A DNA stretch of 64,000 bases from Mortierella alpina (taxonomy: Eukaryota > Mortierellomycota > Mortierellomycetes > Mortierellales > Mortierellaceae), in NCBI GenBank assembly GCA_029449245.1, contig JANATF010000012.1:248001-312000 (forward strand), written 5' to 3'. The notes beneath the pieces are model-generated. The model was not told where the DNA came from, made no database searches, and was given only the letters and a program-made list of their open reading frames with translations. Position numbers and translations under genes: made by a program. Of the stretch, positions 12,101 through 24,459 are shown piece by piece; within the stretch, counting starts at the first letter, position 1, and each line of letters begins with the position of its first letter.

Positions 12101-13442
12101 ATGAGATCTCTGCTCTCAGACTCTCTGTGGACGTTGAAGGTGCCGACTGCAGATAAGAATCCTGGGACAGCGATGAGGTAGATTGGCTGAGCTGTTGCTG
12201 GGACGTATTTCTGACGCCCAGTAGGTTTGTCTGTCGAGCGAGAGCAGCGGCCTCTGCAGCTGCCTCTGCTGCAGCTTTGGCCGCCATGTGATCCACATCC
12301 CATATGCAGCTTGACTCCTCGACCTTATCCACGAACCGGTATTTTGCACTCTTGGATCGCCGTGGTCGAGAATGCGCCAAATCCAAGGAGGGCCGTGACA
12401 AGGATACTTCCTTGATCCGTGGCAGCACCTCCCGCAGCTGTTGTAAACGGTTAATCGGATGTCCTGCATTGATTGACTGATAGAGCTGCGTATACTTTGA
12501 CTCGAGGTGAGCCTTGCAGGTGCTGGAGAGCACCAAGGTCTTTTCTGAAGGCTGAAGACTGCTTGCTAAACAAGGCGGGGAGCAATAGGGTATAGAGGAT
12601 CAGTAAAAGTGTCTACACCGCCTATACGACTTTGCAGCAGTACCATCTTCCCGCCTCCAAGGAGGCGGCTTCTCTCTCTCTCTCGCACTCTATTTATATA
12701 TTCCTATTTCGTGAAGAAACAGAGAGGCCAAAGCAACATACATATCATGGCCCCACCTACCAAATGCAACCTCCGTCGCAGGCAAGGACACGACCCTCTG
12801 GCGCTTCTGTGCCGGATTGTTGTGCTCGACTCGCTTCTTGGTGAGCTCTGTCAGCTTGAAGACATGGTCGTCGTCGATGGTCTCGACAAGGCTTTGCACA
12901 CTGGTCGAATGCTCTATCAACGGACCTGCGAATCCGGTGTCGTTGTGTCTTGGCTCAAAGTCCCTACGTTTGATCGCCCCTTCGGGTCCTGCGGGCGGCG
13001 CTGCTGGTGCTGCGGGTCCTAGACCTCTCACTGTCCCGCTGCTGCTACTGCTGCTGCTCCCGTCCACCTGCCATCCGCCCAACGCTCTGTGTGTCTCCAT
13101 GATTCTGTCTGATCCTGCTACGGTGGGTCCTGATCCCGCAGTGCGGTCGAGCGTGGCGGGCGAGTGACGACCGGCCGCCTGACGAGAGCCTCGCGGAGAC
13201 CTGGAGGCTGGCGCGGGCGAGAGTTGTTCATTATAGGGTCCTAGCCATGTGGAGGAGGTGTGCTGATGGCGGGGCGATGGTTCCGTGCGGACTCGTTGCC
13301 GACCGGCAGCAAGCGAGTCGTCCAGCAGGGGTGGTTGGGCTGTCCTGTGGAAGGAAGGATGATGGGCGTGGCCGTAGGTGGTAGCTCGTTGTGGATTGGG
13401 GGTTGATGATGGGTTGGGGTCGTAGGCTGGGGTGTTGCTCAT
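9180..13442 (-). CDS. Large hypothetical protein with coiled coils and a C-terminal membrane segment
   Basis: No family is recognised. Five exons, 13442-12761, 12544-11283, 11149-10889, 10805-10412 and 10288-9180, join in frame into 1,235 residues. The first ~200 residues are Pro/Ser/Gly-rich and disordered. A conserved-looking helical piece follows (DDDHVFKLTELTKKRVEH, then CKAHLESKYTQLYQSINAG, spliced together). Residues ~330-760 are low-complexity Ser/Gln/Pro with an Ala-rich helix (KAAAEAAAEAAALA). Repeated SPxxxP-type phospho-site-like units (KSPVTTP, KSPMLNP, KSPMIGP) occur near 780. The last third has charged helices suited to coiled coils, then one or two hydrophobic stretches at ~1144-1175 (MDMLLIMLSWLIRGLFYIVE) and a short tail with a poly-Gly run. 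It may be a tail-anchored or hairpin-anchored scaffold. That is inferred from topology alone. Confidence 0.8.
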
Positions 13443-13990
13443 GGTCTAGCCAATGGCTCTGCGTTTAAATCAGCAATGGCACAGGAAGGCAGCGGAGTGG
13501 ACGAGGACAATGAAGGGAGGCAAGACAAAGAAGAAGAAGACGAAGAAGAAGACGAAGAAGGCAAAGGCGGGGAGGACGAAGAGGACAAGGAATGAGAGGG
13601 CGGTAGAGGGTGTTGCACTCAGCAAGAACAAACAGGCAATGTGGGTCGTGACAAGAGGCCAACCAGCGAAAAAGGACACTCGACGACACGACAGACAAAG
13701 ACGGATGGAATGAAGAGCGAATGAATGATGCAATGTGTGAAATACAGCATATAAAAAATGGTGTTTGAGGCAGAGGGCAGCGCATGTCGCACAAGGCACA
13801 ACGTGCCGCCTGTCACAGGAGCACTCCTTGCCCGCACTCAACGCACTCTCGCTCACTCACTCTCCTTTTCGCCCGGTAGGGCAGATCATCTGCTGGCAGC
13901 AACACAAAAAAAAAACACACACCCCCGCACAGACGCGTGTTTTATTCTTGCTATCATCTCGATCCCCAGACAGCGAGCCAGCGTCGTGCC
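13443..13990. other. Intergenic, 0.55 kb, with a GAA/GAC-rich tract
   Basis: Upstream region of the 1,235-residue protein gene. Bases ~13510-13600 are almost pure purine on the plus strand (C/T on the sense strand of the gene that starts at 13442), as is common just upstream of fungal genes. A plus-strand TATAAAAA lies near 13750 but no plus-strand gene follows it. Confidence 0.55.
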
Positions 13991-16226
13991 TCAAAAATAC
14001 CCTCTGGACGGGGTCGAGAGCGACCCTATGTGGCCCTGCTGCGACCCTGCCTGCAGACGAAGCGACTTGATGCGTTCCTCCTCCTGGTGCAGCTGGGCCA
14101 TCCTGTGCTGCTGCACCTTCAGCATCGTCTGCGCTGCCAGCAGATGGTCCGAGTATATGGTGCCAGCATTGGTGATCCTAAGATATCAGCAGAGAGCCAT
14201 GTAGGGCAAGGGGAGAGAGTGTGAGTGGGGCTTTGCTTGGTCGCAGACAAAAAAAAAAGAAGCATTCAGCGACATCGATAGTGTCCGTAGTACATACGTT
14301 CCGTGGACCGCCTTCGTCAGAAGCTTCATGGGTCCAGCAATAGGGGTGGGTACATGAGCAGCTGGGGTGTTGAACTCCTGGTGCATAACAGGATTCTTCA
14401 GCATGGTCACCCTGAGAACCTTTCCTGTAGTCATTAGAAGCAAAGAAACGAGCAGTAAGAAAAGTGACAATGGGCGCATCAGCATGATGACACTGTGTTA
14501 TCGGGGCATCAAGTACAAACAATTAAACATCAAGGATCAGCTTTGCCGTACCATTGTCAGCCTTCTTGCCATGGAGATTGTCAACCGCCGCTTGACCCGC
14601 TACCTTTCTGGCATAGGTCACCTGCGAGAATCCATGGGAACAGACACACGAAAGGATCTCGCCAAATCTAGAGCACACGTACTATGAACCCACAAGAGGA
14701 TTAATAATGTCAGTAAGCCATGGCCAAACCATCTTCCTCGCTTGGGGCACTGAAACCATCCGCGGTCCTTGTCACATTTTGCCATATCCCTCCTACCTTG
14801 ACATCCTCAGAGGTAGTGCCTGGGTCAAGATTCTCAATCTCAACGGTCACAGGACCACTCTCGCCACGGAAAGCAACGCTGGAGCCAGGAGCGGATCCCT
14901 TGATGGAAATCATTCCATCTGGCTGTTCCATGTCCAGGTCCAGGTCCATATCCATACCCATGGCCACGGGGATAGGCGCTTGAAGCCTGCCCTCCTGACG
15001 CAGAGCCTGCACAGGTGCTCTGGACTCGTTGACTCGTCGTTGAATGTTGCTGCTCTGATGACCACTGCTGCCGTTGCTGCTGGCCATGTTGCTATAGTTA
15101 TTGTTGTGGTTGATGTTGGAGTTGTTGTGGCTGTAGTTGTAGTTGTCGCTGGGTCCATTGTTGCTCAAGCTACCACGCCCATTGGTCTGCATACCGCTGC
15201 CGTTTCCGGACCGGCTGTCGATAAAGTCGCTGGCTACCCGTCTGGTACTATTGCGTTCAAAGCTCCTGTCGTCGCTTCGGTCGTTGCTCCTATCGAAATT
15301 CCTGTCATTGTTCCTGTCGAAATTCCTGTCGATGCTCCTGTCGTTGCTCCTGTCATTGCTTCTGTCAAAGGTCCTGTCATTGTTCCTGTCAAAGTTCCTG
15401 TCAAAGTTCCTGTCGTTATTTCTATCCTGTGCCCGGTCGAAATTCCTCTCGTTTCCTCGGATGTTGGAGTTGGCACTCTTGATGGAGCTCGAGTCAGCCC
15501 GAGAAGTGTCAGCTCCGCGGAATCCTCCAGACTGAGCTGAGGCACCAGGTACAGGACGGCCTCTATCGTTGCGTGAGTTGAAAGCCGCTGGCGCCGTGGG
15601 TGTTGCTGCTGGTGTTGCTGCCTGCTTTGGCTTCTGTGTGGTCACGAGTCGCAGTGGACCGACCGACAATGGCTTAGAGGTGTCCGCCAGCTGCTTGCCA
15701 GTGCTGATTCCGGCTTTGTTGTTGGTGGTGAACAGTTTGAGCGTGGAGGCAGGCTTGGCGATATATCCCGCAGTGAAGATCTCTTTGACAGGGGCCTTGG
15801 CAGCCTTGTGGGACTCTGTGAAGATGGCAATCTCCTTCTGAACAGGACCGGGACGCTAAGAGCAACATCATAAGAGAGCCAATGCGGAATGAATGGAATG
15901 GCTCAAATTGCCATTGCTTTGTCCCATGTAGTGTTCTTTTGTTTTGCCCCTGCGTCTTGAACACTTACGGCATATGGCGAGTGAGCTTTAGCGGCCTTGA
16001 TGGCCCGCTCTGTCCTGATGCCCGTCCTGGGGGGGATCCCGCCCGAGGCCTGCTTCGGGATCTTTGCGCCCTTGGTGGAGATTCCCTTTGTGAAGATGCC
16101 CTTTGAGGAGGCACCCTTGCCGGGGGTGCCCGCAGCCGCAGTGGGCTTTCCCTTGTTCTTCAGCTTCTTGTTGTCGACTCGCTGCTGCTTGATGATGTCA
16201 TCCAGACTCTGGTCAATCTGATTCAT
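13991..16226 (-). CDS. Yra1/ALY-like RRM protein with N-terminal Sub2/UAP56-binding motif
   Basis: A 586-residue protein in five exons: 16226-15969, 15855-14797, 14681-14552, 14424-14298 and 14177-13991. It opens MNQIDQSLDDIIKQQR, which fits the short UAP56/Sub2-binding motif of ALY/Yra1/UIF mRNA-export adaptors. Next are a Lys/Gly-rich basic stretch and a long Asn/Asp/Arg-rich linker with about a dozen NDRSFDR-like units (~residues 222-290). An RRM is then spliced from three exons: VEIENLDPGTTSEDVK (RNP2-like), SRFGEIL, a degenerate RNP1 (HGFSQVTYA), AAVDNLHGKKADNGKVLRVTM. The last exon is Gln-rich helical (QTMLKVQQHRMAQLHQEEER). The role as an mRNA export or RNA-processing adaptor is inferred from this domain order. 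The family is not certain because the RRM is unusual. Confidence 0.82.
15250..15450 (-). repeat. Imperfect tandem repeat coding for NDRSFDR-like units
   Basis: About 200 bp of imperfect 12/15-bp units inside exon 2 of the RRM-protein gene, reading (N/S)DR(S/N)(F/I)DRN in the protein. The units differ by single changes, as expected from slippage, and all keep frame. Confidence 0.75.
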
Positions 16227-19200
16227 CTTTTCTGTAGGATGCTGCTGTTCGGCGTGCGTGCGTGCTTGCGTGATCGATAGAGAAGCAGGGTCGAGAGTAA
16301 AGAGGATGAAGAAGCAAGGAGAGGCCAACCGAGCGATCCTCAGACTCGACACAAATAAAATTATTGGTTCTCGTTCACCTTGGGCCTTGCCCACGCACGC
16401 ACACCCTACGTCCCATTTTGCCCCATCCTCTGTCCCCCCAGCACAATGCTCTCTCTCTCCTCCCACGGCCAGCCAGTCAGCAAAAAAGTATCGACTGCAT
16501 GGTGCTCTCAAAGGGAAGGCATCCACCCCCTGCTGCACACCGCACCCTCTGCCCCTTGCCCCATCTCCGCCACATTTAAGGGGTGTGCCATCATAGTCAG
16601 ACGAAGGAGCCTCTTCGTGAGTGTCGAATGCTCTTCAGGTGTGAGTGCGATAGTCAAATAGTCAACAGTAAGTGGCAATGAGTATACCCTTTTTTACTTC
16701 TTACTGCCTCTTAAAGTCATCCCCTGAGCGAGTACTGCTGTAGCCGTTATATAGCACACTTCTCTCCTTCATATTACTCGTGTGGCTCGAGCGCAATAAT
16801 CCTCGGAGGCATTTGCCCACGCGCATACCATTCCACCCCAGTCGTACAATACTTAACTTACAGTCCGTCAGTGTCCTGAGGGATTCAGTTGCGTCTCAGT
16901 TCATTAGCGTATCCTACACTCCCTGCAGAACGCGTGGATTGTATATACATGAGGGGTTAGCAAAACGAACACGACATTCAATGGACGCCCAATTCACCGA
17001 ATAACCAACACCTTCTATGCTCTCACGTTCGCCAAGCTACTTCTCAACCTAGCTCGACACCTATTAGTCCAAGAGGGGGAAAAGCGTGAGGAAGTGAAAA
17101 GAACGTAAGTGTGCTGCTCGACTGTATGATGTTTTTTTCATTATCAAACATACGCCTACCGCCAAAGGATTTGTATTTCGTTTTTGTGCTGGCAATTAGC
17201 CTAAACGACGAGATCCAGCGAATGCAAGATAAGAGGGGCAGGCGACCTTGGCGGAGGATTCTAGTGGCCTTCGTTTCCTCTACATCTTGCCTTCGCCATG
17301 CTTTATGACATTGCTAGACGACCACGTCTGAACCTCTCTCACCCTAAATTCAACATCATGTCTCTAGCTTGTTCAAATGTCACCTTACGTTATAGAAACA
17401 ACCCAACCCAACTGTACAACCAATGCCTTCAGTGTTGGTGGGGAACACTGTCATTGTGCATCGTGTTATGATGCGGACCAATTCGTGGTATTTCTAGTTC
17501 CAGGCATTTGCTCCGCTCATTTTGATGTCGTAGTAGAAGCATGATAGCCTTGCACAGCTATGCGTCTATTTGCTGTATCAAGTCACTCACACAACGTATG
17601 GACTCGAGAGTATGTGAAGGAACTGTGAATAAATCTTGATTACAAGCATCGTGAAGTACTCCAGTGCGCCTTTGAAATTATCTATAGATACCGCGTTTTT
17701 TCTCTCTCTTGGTCTTTATGGTGTCATTAAAGGCATATTCCCGACTATGCTAGTCCTAGGATACGTGTTAGAGTTGAGTTGGTCTGAGCCTTCAGTAGAG
17801 CGAGTTGGAGCAGCCAATTATGAGATTTTTTTTTTATCAATTGCCCCTGGAGTGCGCACCTGGATGGACACATTACCACAAATGCAATCCCGTAGAATAT
17901 AACCCCAGAACAGACCAGCGGAGCAGCATATATTTCACACAGCAGCATCAAGGACGCATTCCGATTCGCTGCTAGACGATGAAGGTCAGAAGACCATGGA
18001 AAACAGAATAGCAAAAGGCCTCAGCGCGGCCAAAGTTCTCAATTCTGAGATCCCACCGCCAAAGACCAAAAACATCAACAAAAGCCCTATAGACGAAAAG
18101 GCTTTCGTAGAGGATCTATTTACCCACGACTGAATCACAGCAGGCGCAATGTTTAGGGAATGATTGTTTCTTGCGGGCTGGTATTGCTCTTGTTGATCAC
18201 CAACAACGGTGCTGGCATGTAACCTCGATGCAACTGCATGCAACTAGTGTTCTTTCGAATCAACGGATCCAGCAGAAATTAAAGCTTTCGCGGTGATGCG
18301 AAAAAAAAAATCCGAGATGAGATTTGATAGCAGCAACAATTGAGCAAGGTAGCGGATGCACAGAAGATTGTCTGCTTTAAACATACAAAGGAGCAGCATC
18401 TTTGCAGTCCAACCACTGGCGAAGAAGAAACCTTGTCTTTTCTTGTCTAGTCTTGAGCCTGCCTCTTGCTTCTGATGGGAAAAAGCTCCATGGTTTAGCG
18501 ATGAAAAGCAGAAGCGTGTACCGGGGACGGACTAGCGCCATCACCGAGTCAACTTTTGAATGAGCTTTTTTTTTCTCACAAGAACACATATCCACGTCTA
18601 GATCGTGTTAGCATTTATTCCCAGGGTACATGTACTTTTGTTTATGTTCTAGGCAACCTTCGGCTCAAACAGAAGATGAGGACAGCGCCACGGCATAGGG
18701 TGCCTAGTCGGGCTCTCCCATCGTTTGTCATCGTGGTAGCAATGAATCACAAAGCTCGGATAATTAGGGTCTACGGTTTGTCCAATTCCGGGCGCCTCTG
18801 TGTCACAAGCTACTTTGGTAAACTCTCAGAATCATGGACCATTGTTGATGTCTAAACCTTGTTGGCGGCTCTCTCGCGCTCAAGGGAAGAAAACAGCGCC
18901 TGCGAATTGATAACAATCGCAGATTGGTCGGATATTAAAGTTCCATGCCATACCCTCAACCCGAGCTTTGTGCTGCTTCTAAGCCTGGACTCTAGCCATA
19001 GCAGTTTATGTAGACTACTGGTGTTGATATTTCTATAGCGATAGAGTGCGCTCAGTTGGAAGGCGGAACTACTATCCTGTCACCATTGATTCTACGGACA
19101 ACCACATCAAAAGTTGTCTAGCCACCAATAAGTATGATAGCAAACGACATGCCACACTTCTACGAAAGTTCTCCAGGAACAGGCCGAAAAATGCATAGTC

Positions 19201-20781
19201 GGCTCGATGTCGAAGGACCTTCTTTCGCGTGTCTCGCTACACCGATGCGGTCAATGTCTCAAAGACCTTTTTTTTTTGTTTGGTGTTACCCAACAGCGAC
19301 TATCACACCTTACATTTTGCTGGGGAAGAAGGAGAAAGCCCAACTGTGGCCTCGCAAACAAGTGACTAGACAAGGCCTGTTAAACAGGTGTCTGCATACA
19401 TTGTGCAATATACACTGTCATACAATATGCACACCCCCACTTCAGGTCATTTCTCTCTGAACCCTACTTGCAGATGTAATCGGTGCCTTGCTCGCCATAA
19501 ATTGTTCATTTTGGGAATAAAGCTCACCAGTGGATGCCAACAGTGGAAATCCACTGTCCATCGACAGAACTAAAATTTGTTGTGTTGTGTTGTTGTGGTG
19601 CCAGCTTCCCATGATTGCGTGTTCACACACTCGTTTATGTGTCACGCGGTCCTCGAAAGTAAGGTTCATTTTGCACCCTTTCGCCTGCAGGAAGTGGCCC
19701 GATTCGCTCGCACTCCTCGCAGGTGCCGGGCAAATAGGAAACGCATCTACACATTATTCGGTGCTCACAGACTTGCGACACCAACCCTCTAGTTCAACCA
19801 TTTCGGGATTGCAGAATCCTTTGTTCATTCAAACGCGTCTCTCAGATGTTTATCACATCTCTCATTGCAGCAGCGACAATCCAGCCACCCTCCTTTTCTT
19901 GTTGTTTTCTTTGAGGCAGTGTTTGGTCCAACTGAATAGCCCTTCAAGCCATCAAGAGCCCCCATATTGAATCCCGGCTCTGCTATCAAAGTAGGCAAGA
20001 CTACAGCAGTAATTTTGAGCTCAGTACCCCGAGATGAAGGGGAAAAACAAGGCCTGGGCGAGTGGTGCAGATCGAGTCACAAGTCTTTTGAAAACCAAGG
20101 GTCTTGTCGTAAAAAAAGACAAGGCGTAGTCTACACAGTTCGCCACAAATCCAGCACCGCTACAGGATCATACAGTACTCTACATGAAGGGAAGGCGTGG
20201 TAGTAGCTGCTTGGCCTCCATCCGAGCGAATGTACAAAAAACAACCCCTTCCCTTCAAGAGCTTTTAGGCTCAAGTGTTTTTATGAAATATATTGCACAA
20301 ACGGTCAAGGGGTGGTTGTATCAATCGGTTAGATTACTCAAGCGCCCCCCTTTTCCCATGTATGATCGATAGCTTACCCATTCTCGCGTCGATTGCTATT
20401 CTATTATTCAGCGGCATCCCTATACTCTATATCTCAATTGAAAGATGCAGACCGAGAAGGTGCTAATTTTGTTAGCGTAGTCCTGATTGAATACAACGAA
20501 ACTGGACTTCAAAGTTAACTTAAGCAAGATGAACTCTCCATGGATAGCGCAGAGGGCTTTCCTCTACTGCTAGCTTGGGAATGATATGCTGTGAAACGCC
20601 GCCGGTTGGGGTCTTCGGCCATGGAATCCTCTCAGCGGTAAATGGCTGGCACAGTCTCAACGCCGCCGACACTACAAATAGTTTGAGAGCTCGTGTTCGC
20701 ATGACTTGGATTGTGAGTGCCGCTACTGCGATCCGAGGGCTTCGGGGATTAACTTGAAAATGGGTGTACCGCCTGCCGTTA

Positions 20782-21060
20782 CTATGATGGAATAGACGAC
20801 TCAAGGATACGTCGAACGGCGTGTCCTGGCTTGAGTTCTTGGTGCACAATGAGGTCGGGTGTACTTGTGCAAGAGAACGATTGAGAATGCTGGGAGATGC
20901 CGTCGAGCAAGGGCCAGGAACAGAATCCAGCACTGCAACATGAGAGTGAGACGTGTCCAGTAAGGTCAAGCAGCACTTTGTCCGCGTGGATAGCACTGTC
21001 CAGCCGGCCAATCCAAGGCCTCCCAAAAAGCAACTGGCGAGTAAGGTTGGACATATCCAC
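20782..21060 (-). pseudogene. Possible decayed Ty3/gypsy protease-region relic
   Basis: A 92-codon minus-strand frame contains LLFGRPWIGRLDSAI followed by HADKVLLDLTGH, similar in pattern to the flap/C-terminal part of gypsy-type retropepsins, which often read L(L/I)GRPWL..A.A.I. No D(T/S)G active-site motif, reverse transcriptase or LTR was found nearby. Neighbouring frames are interrupted. This is a weak resemblance only. Confidence 0.22.
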
Positions 21061-21770
21061 CTGCCCTTAGTCGTAGCTGTTCAAGGAAGTTTGTTGGTCC
21101 AGACCCCCTTGCTTTGTCGTTTGGTGTGCTTCTCACTTTCTTGATTTGCAAACAGCAATGTGCTGCTGTCGAAGGGAAAACCTTATTGCTCTGCAACACT
21201 GTTGGACTCACACCTGCGCACAGTGAACGCTTTCCTGCGAGGCCGTCTATACATCTCTTGAGATCGGTCCTCTGCACTGTCGATGGGGATGACATTCTTC
21301 TGGCACTCTTCTGGTTTTACTGCGAACTTGTAAGCGGCGCGGCCCACATTCTTGCGCCTTTCAGTGGGGGGATACTCGTTGTTCGATGAGCGCCAAAAGC
21401 CTTCATCTCCGAATTTTGCGTTATAGCTTTTGTTGATTGTTGTGAGGAGCTCGGTTGGCGCTGGTGAGAATAAGGAAGGATATACTCACGGTTTCAATCC
21501 GCCAGTTGCCTACTACACCGCCCCTCTCTTCCCATGATCGCACGCTGACCTACCACGCAGGTGTTGCCCTCGCTTTGATAATTTGAGTTGCTGCTCATGT
21601 TTTCTTGTCCAGTTGCACTTATCCAAAGGACCTTCTGCTCTATGCGAAACACAAAACAAACGCTGGCCATGTTAGCACGCTGCACCAATGCGCGATCGCC
21701 TCAATCACCCACGAAGGCGCAAGAGTACGAAACGTAAATTTTCAACGATCGTAAAGTTTGCCTCCTCTTG

Positions 21771-21778
21771 TATAAAAC
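21771..21778 (+). promoter_or_regulatory. TATA box of OPT1
   Basis: TATAAAAC, 169 bp upstream of the ATG at 21940, followed by a strongly C/T-rich leader. The second OPT gene has its TATA box 170 bp from its ATG, which supports both calls. Confidence 0.65.
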
Positions 21779-21939
21779 CCTTCTCCCTCCCCGAGTTACT
21801 GAAACCCTTGTCTACGGCAGTACCATTCCCACGTCCTTCACCACCAAGACCCTCTCGAGCCCTCCCCTCCCCTCCGTCCCCCTCTTCCTCCCCCTCGTCC
21901 TTCGCACATCTGAGCAAGGCACAACCTCCATCACTTACC

Positions 21940-24232
21940 ATGTCCGAACAAAAGCAAGAGTATGTTGCTGAGAAGGAGTTCATCGATGAAAAGTTCGATG
22001 TCGAGCGATCATCTATCATCCTCGAGGAAGAGGAAAACTCTCCCATTCCCGAAGTTGCAGCCATCGTCTCCAACAAGGATGATCCCAGCACTCCTGTCCT
22101 GACCTTCCGTTTCTGGGTCATGGCTGTGGTCTTTTCTATCATCTTGTCCTTCTTCAACCAGTTCTTGTAAGTCATACAGCACATAGTCATAACATGTACA
22201 CCAGGCAGGCCCTGACTTCAGGAGGATAGACCCAAAAACTTACCATCAATCTCCTGACTCTCTCTCTCTCAGCTGGTTCCGTACTCAGCCCATGACCATC
22301 TCAACTCTGGTTATTCAGCTGTTGTCATACCCCTTCGGCAAGTTCTTGGCTAAGGTTCTGCCTGCTGGTCGGCTCAACCCTGGACCCTTCAACATTAAAG
22401 AGCACGTCTTGGTAGCCCTGACCGCCAACTGCGCTGGTGGTACTGCATATGCCGTTGATATCATTGTCATCCAAAAGGTCTTTTACCTGCAGGACTTTGG
22501 TTTCTTGGCCAACTTCTTGCTTATTCTCACAACTCAGATGTTGGGTTACGGTATGGCTGGTGTCCTCCGTCGCTACCTCGTCTACCCTGCTGCCATGATC
22601 TGGCCCTCCAACTTGGTGCAGGTCGCCTTGTTCAACACTCTCCACAAAGAAGAGGAGCTTGCCCCTGGCCAGTGGACCCGCTTCAGGTTTTTCTTGGTTG
22701 CCACCCTCATCATGTTCCTCTACCAGTGGATTCCTGGGTTCCTGTTCCCCGTCCTCAGCTCCATTGCTTGGATCTGCTGGATCAAGCCCGACAACCTGGT
22801 TCTGTCCCAGATTACCGGTGCCGGTGGTCTCGGATTCGGTGCCATCTCCCTCGACTGGAACAACATTGTCTCCTTCTTGGGTTCTCCTTTGATCGTCCCC
22901 TGGTGGGCTCAGGTCAACATTGGTCTTGGTTTCTTCCTCATTGCCTGGGTCATGGTCCCTATTGCCTACTACACTAACCTGTGGGAGGCCAAGAAGTTCC
23001 CCATTCTTACCTCGCGCCTGTTCCAAGACAACGGCCGCAGATACGCCACAGCCGCTGTTATGACTGACAACATTTTGGACGAGGCCAAGTACGCCGCTTA
23101 TGGCCCTCTCCGTATCTCGACCTTCTTTGCCCTCACCTACGGCATCGGTTTTGCCGGTCTCTCTTCCATGATCACGCATACCTGGTTGTACCATCGCCAC
23201 AAGCTGGTCGCCCAGTGGAAGCAGTCCCGCGATCACTCTGAGGATGTCCACCACAAGATGATGCAGGCCTACCCTGAAGTTCCCGACTGGTGGTACGCCG
23301 CCCTGTTTGTCGTCATGACCGCCGTGGCCATCATTACCTGCGAGGTCTGGGACTACAAGCTTCCCTGGTGGGGCGTTCTCCTGGCCATTTTCTTGGCTGC
23401 CTTCTTTTCCCTCCCTGTCGGTTTGATTCAGGCCATCACCAACCAGCAGCCTGGTCTCAACATCATCACCGAGTACGTTATCGGTTACATCCTTCCTGGT
23501 CGCCCTATTGCCAACGTCACCTTCAAGACACTTGGTTACATCTCCATGGCCCAGGCCATGACCTTCACCAGTGATCTCAAGTTGGGTCATTACATGAAGA
23601 TCCCCCCTCGCGCCATGTTCTGGGCACAGCTTCTCGGAACCGTCATTGCCGGTCTCGTCAACTTGTTGACTGCCAACTGGCTGTTGAAGACCCAACATGA
23701 CGTCTGTACCGAAAATAACGTGCTCTTCTCCTGCCCATCGGCCAACACGTTCTACTCTGCCTCAGTCATTTGGGGTGTGATTTCTCCCAACCGCATGTTT
23801 GGACCTACGTCCATGTACAACGCCATCAACTACTTCTTCTTGATTGGTTTCGTTCTTCCCATCCCCTTCTACTACCTCAAGAAGGTCTATCCCAACTCGT
23901 TCCTGGAATACGTCCACATCCCCGTCTTGTTGGCTTCCACCGGTATGATGCCCCCAGCCCAGGCTTACCACTACACCAACTGGTTGGCAGTTGGATTCAT
24001 GTTCCAGTTCTTTGCCCGTCGTTACCACCCTGAATGGCATCTGCGCTTCACTTATGTGCTGTCGGCTGCCTTCGACTCGGGTGTGGCGTTCATGGTTCTG
24101 TTGTCCTTCTTCATCTTCACTATCCGTGACGCCGCTATGCCAGATTGGTGGGGTACCCGCACGGATTTGTGCCCTCTGGAAGCCAAGCCTTATTACCCAG
24201 CTGCACCAGCTCCTCCAGTTCCTGCTGCATAA
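21940..24232 (+). CDS. OPT-family oligopeptide transporter, copy 1
   Basis: Proton-coupled small-peptide transporter of the plasma membrane (OPT family; yeast Opt1/Opt2 and S. pombe Isp4 are relatives). Two exons, 21940-22166 and 22273-24232, give 728 residues. The intron splits the Phe codon in FNQFFWF and ends in a CT-repeat tract. The ~45-residue acidic N-terminus is cytosolic-looking. Family signatures are NPGPFNIKEH near residue 110, several hydrophobic helices, TNQQPGLNIITE, and KIPPRAMFWAQ, the standard OPT motif. The C-terminus after the last helix holds DWWGTRTDLCPLE, also typical. Substrates may be tetra/pentapeptides or glutathione, which the sequence cannot decide. A close paralogue with the same intron position lies at 29250. 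Confidence 0.95.
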
Positions 24233-24453
24233 GATCATATGAGGAAAAAAACACAAGGCTGGGCAAACTGTTGGAGGTGAAAGTTGGATGATGAAGGAGG
24301 AGGAGGAGTCCAAGGGAAGATGGCTAGGAACGAGAGACAAGGAACTTTTTTTCTCACTTCCTTTTCTTTTCTTTTATTCTCTATACCTGTACGTAATGCT
24401 GATCTCTTTTCTGGGCTTTCGCCTCTTCTTTGAACCCCTCTCAACCCCATTGC

Positions 24454-24459
24454 AATAAA
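24454..24459 (+). terminator. Polyadenylation signal of OPT1
   Basis: AATAAA about 220 bp past the OPT1 stop, after a T-rich stretch (24340-24390). Canonical hexamer and position, with no transcript evidence. Confidence 0.45.

Larger units (their letters stand above)
16227..21939. other. Gene-poor region, 5.7 kb
   Basis: The start is the C/T-rich upstream region of the RRM-protein gene and the end is the OPT1 promoter. Between them I find only short open frames with many stops, no splice-joined model, no tRNA and no array. Minus-strand frames at 17745-18243 contain two hydrophobic stretches but do not join into a recognisable protein. A weak retroelement-like trace at 20782-21060 is listed separately. 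Confidence 0.55.

Noticed and set aside
14707-15540. 277-codon plus-strand frame rich in Val-Pro repeats (PVEIPV-type)
   Set aside because: It is the complement of the NDR-repeat exon of the RRM-protein gene on the minus strand, which has correct splice sites and a domain match.
17745-18243. Two overlapping hydrophobic minus-strand frames
   Set aside because: They are in different frames, lack splice signals that join them, and match no transporter pattern I know.
20520-21026. 168-codon minus-strand frame overlapping the gypsy-like trace
   Set aside because: Composition is Ser/Leu/Arg-rich without motifs. The retroelement-like string is in a different frame, so this frame is taken as chance.
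22325-23698. 457-codon open frame antisense to OPT1
   Set aside because: It mirrors the strongly biased codons of the OPT1 gene. A similar antisense frame over OPT2 is broken into pieces, and the translation is low-complexity Gly/Asp/Gln with no family marks.
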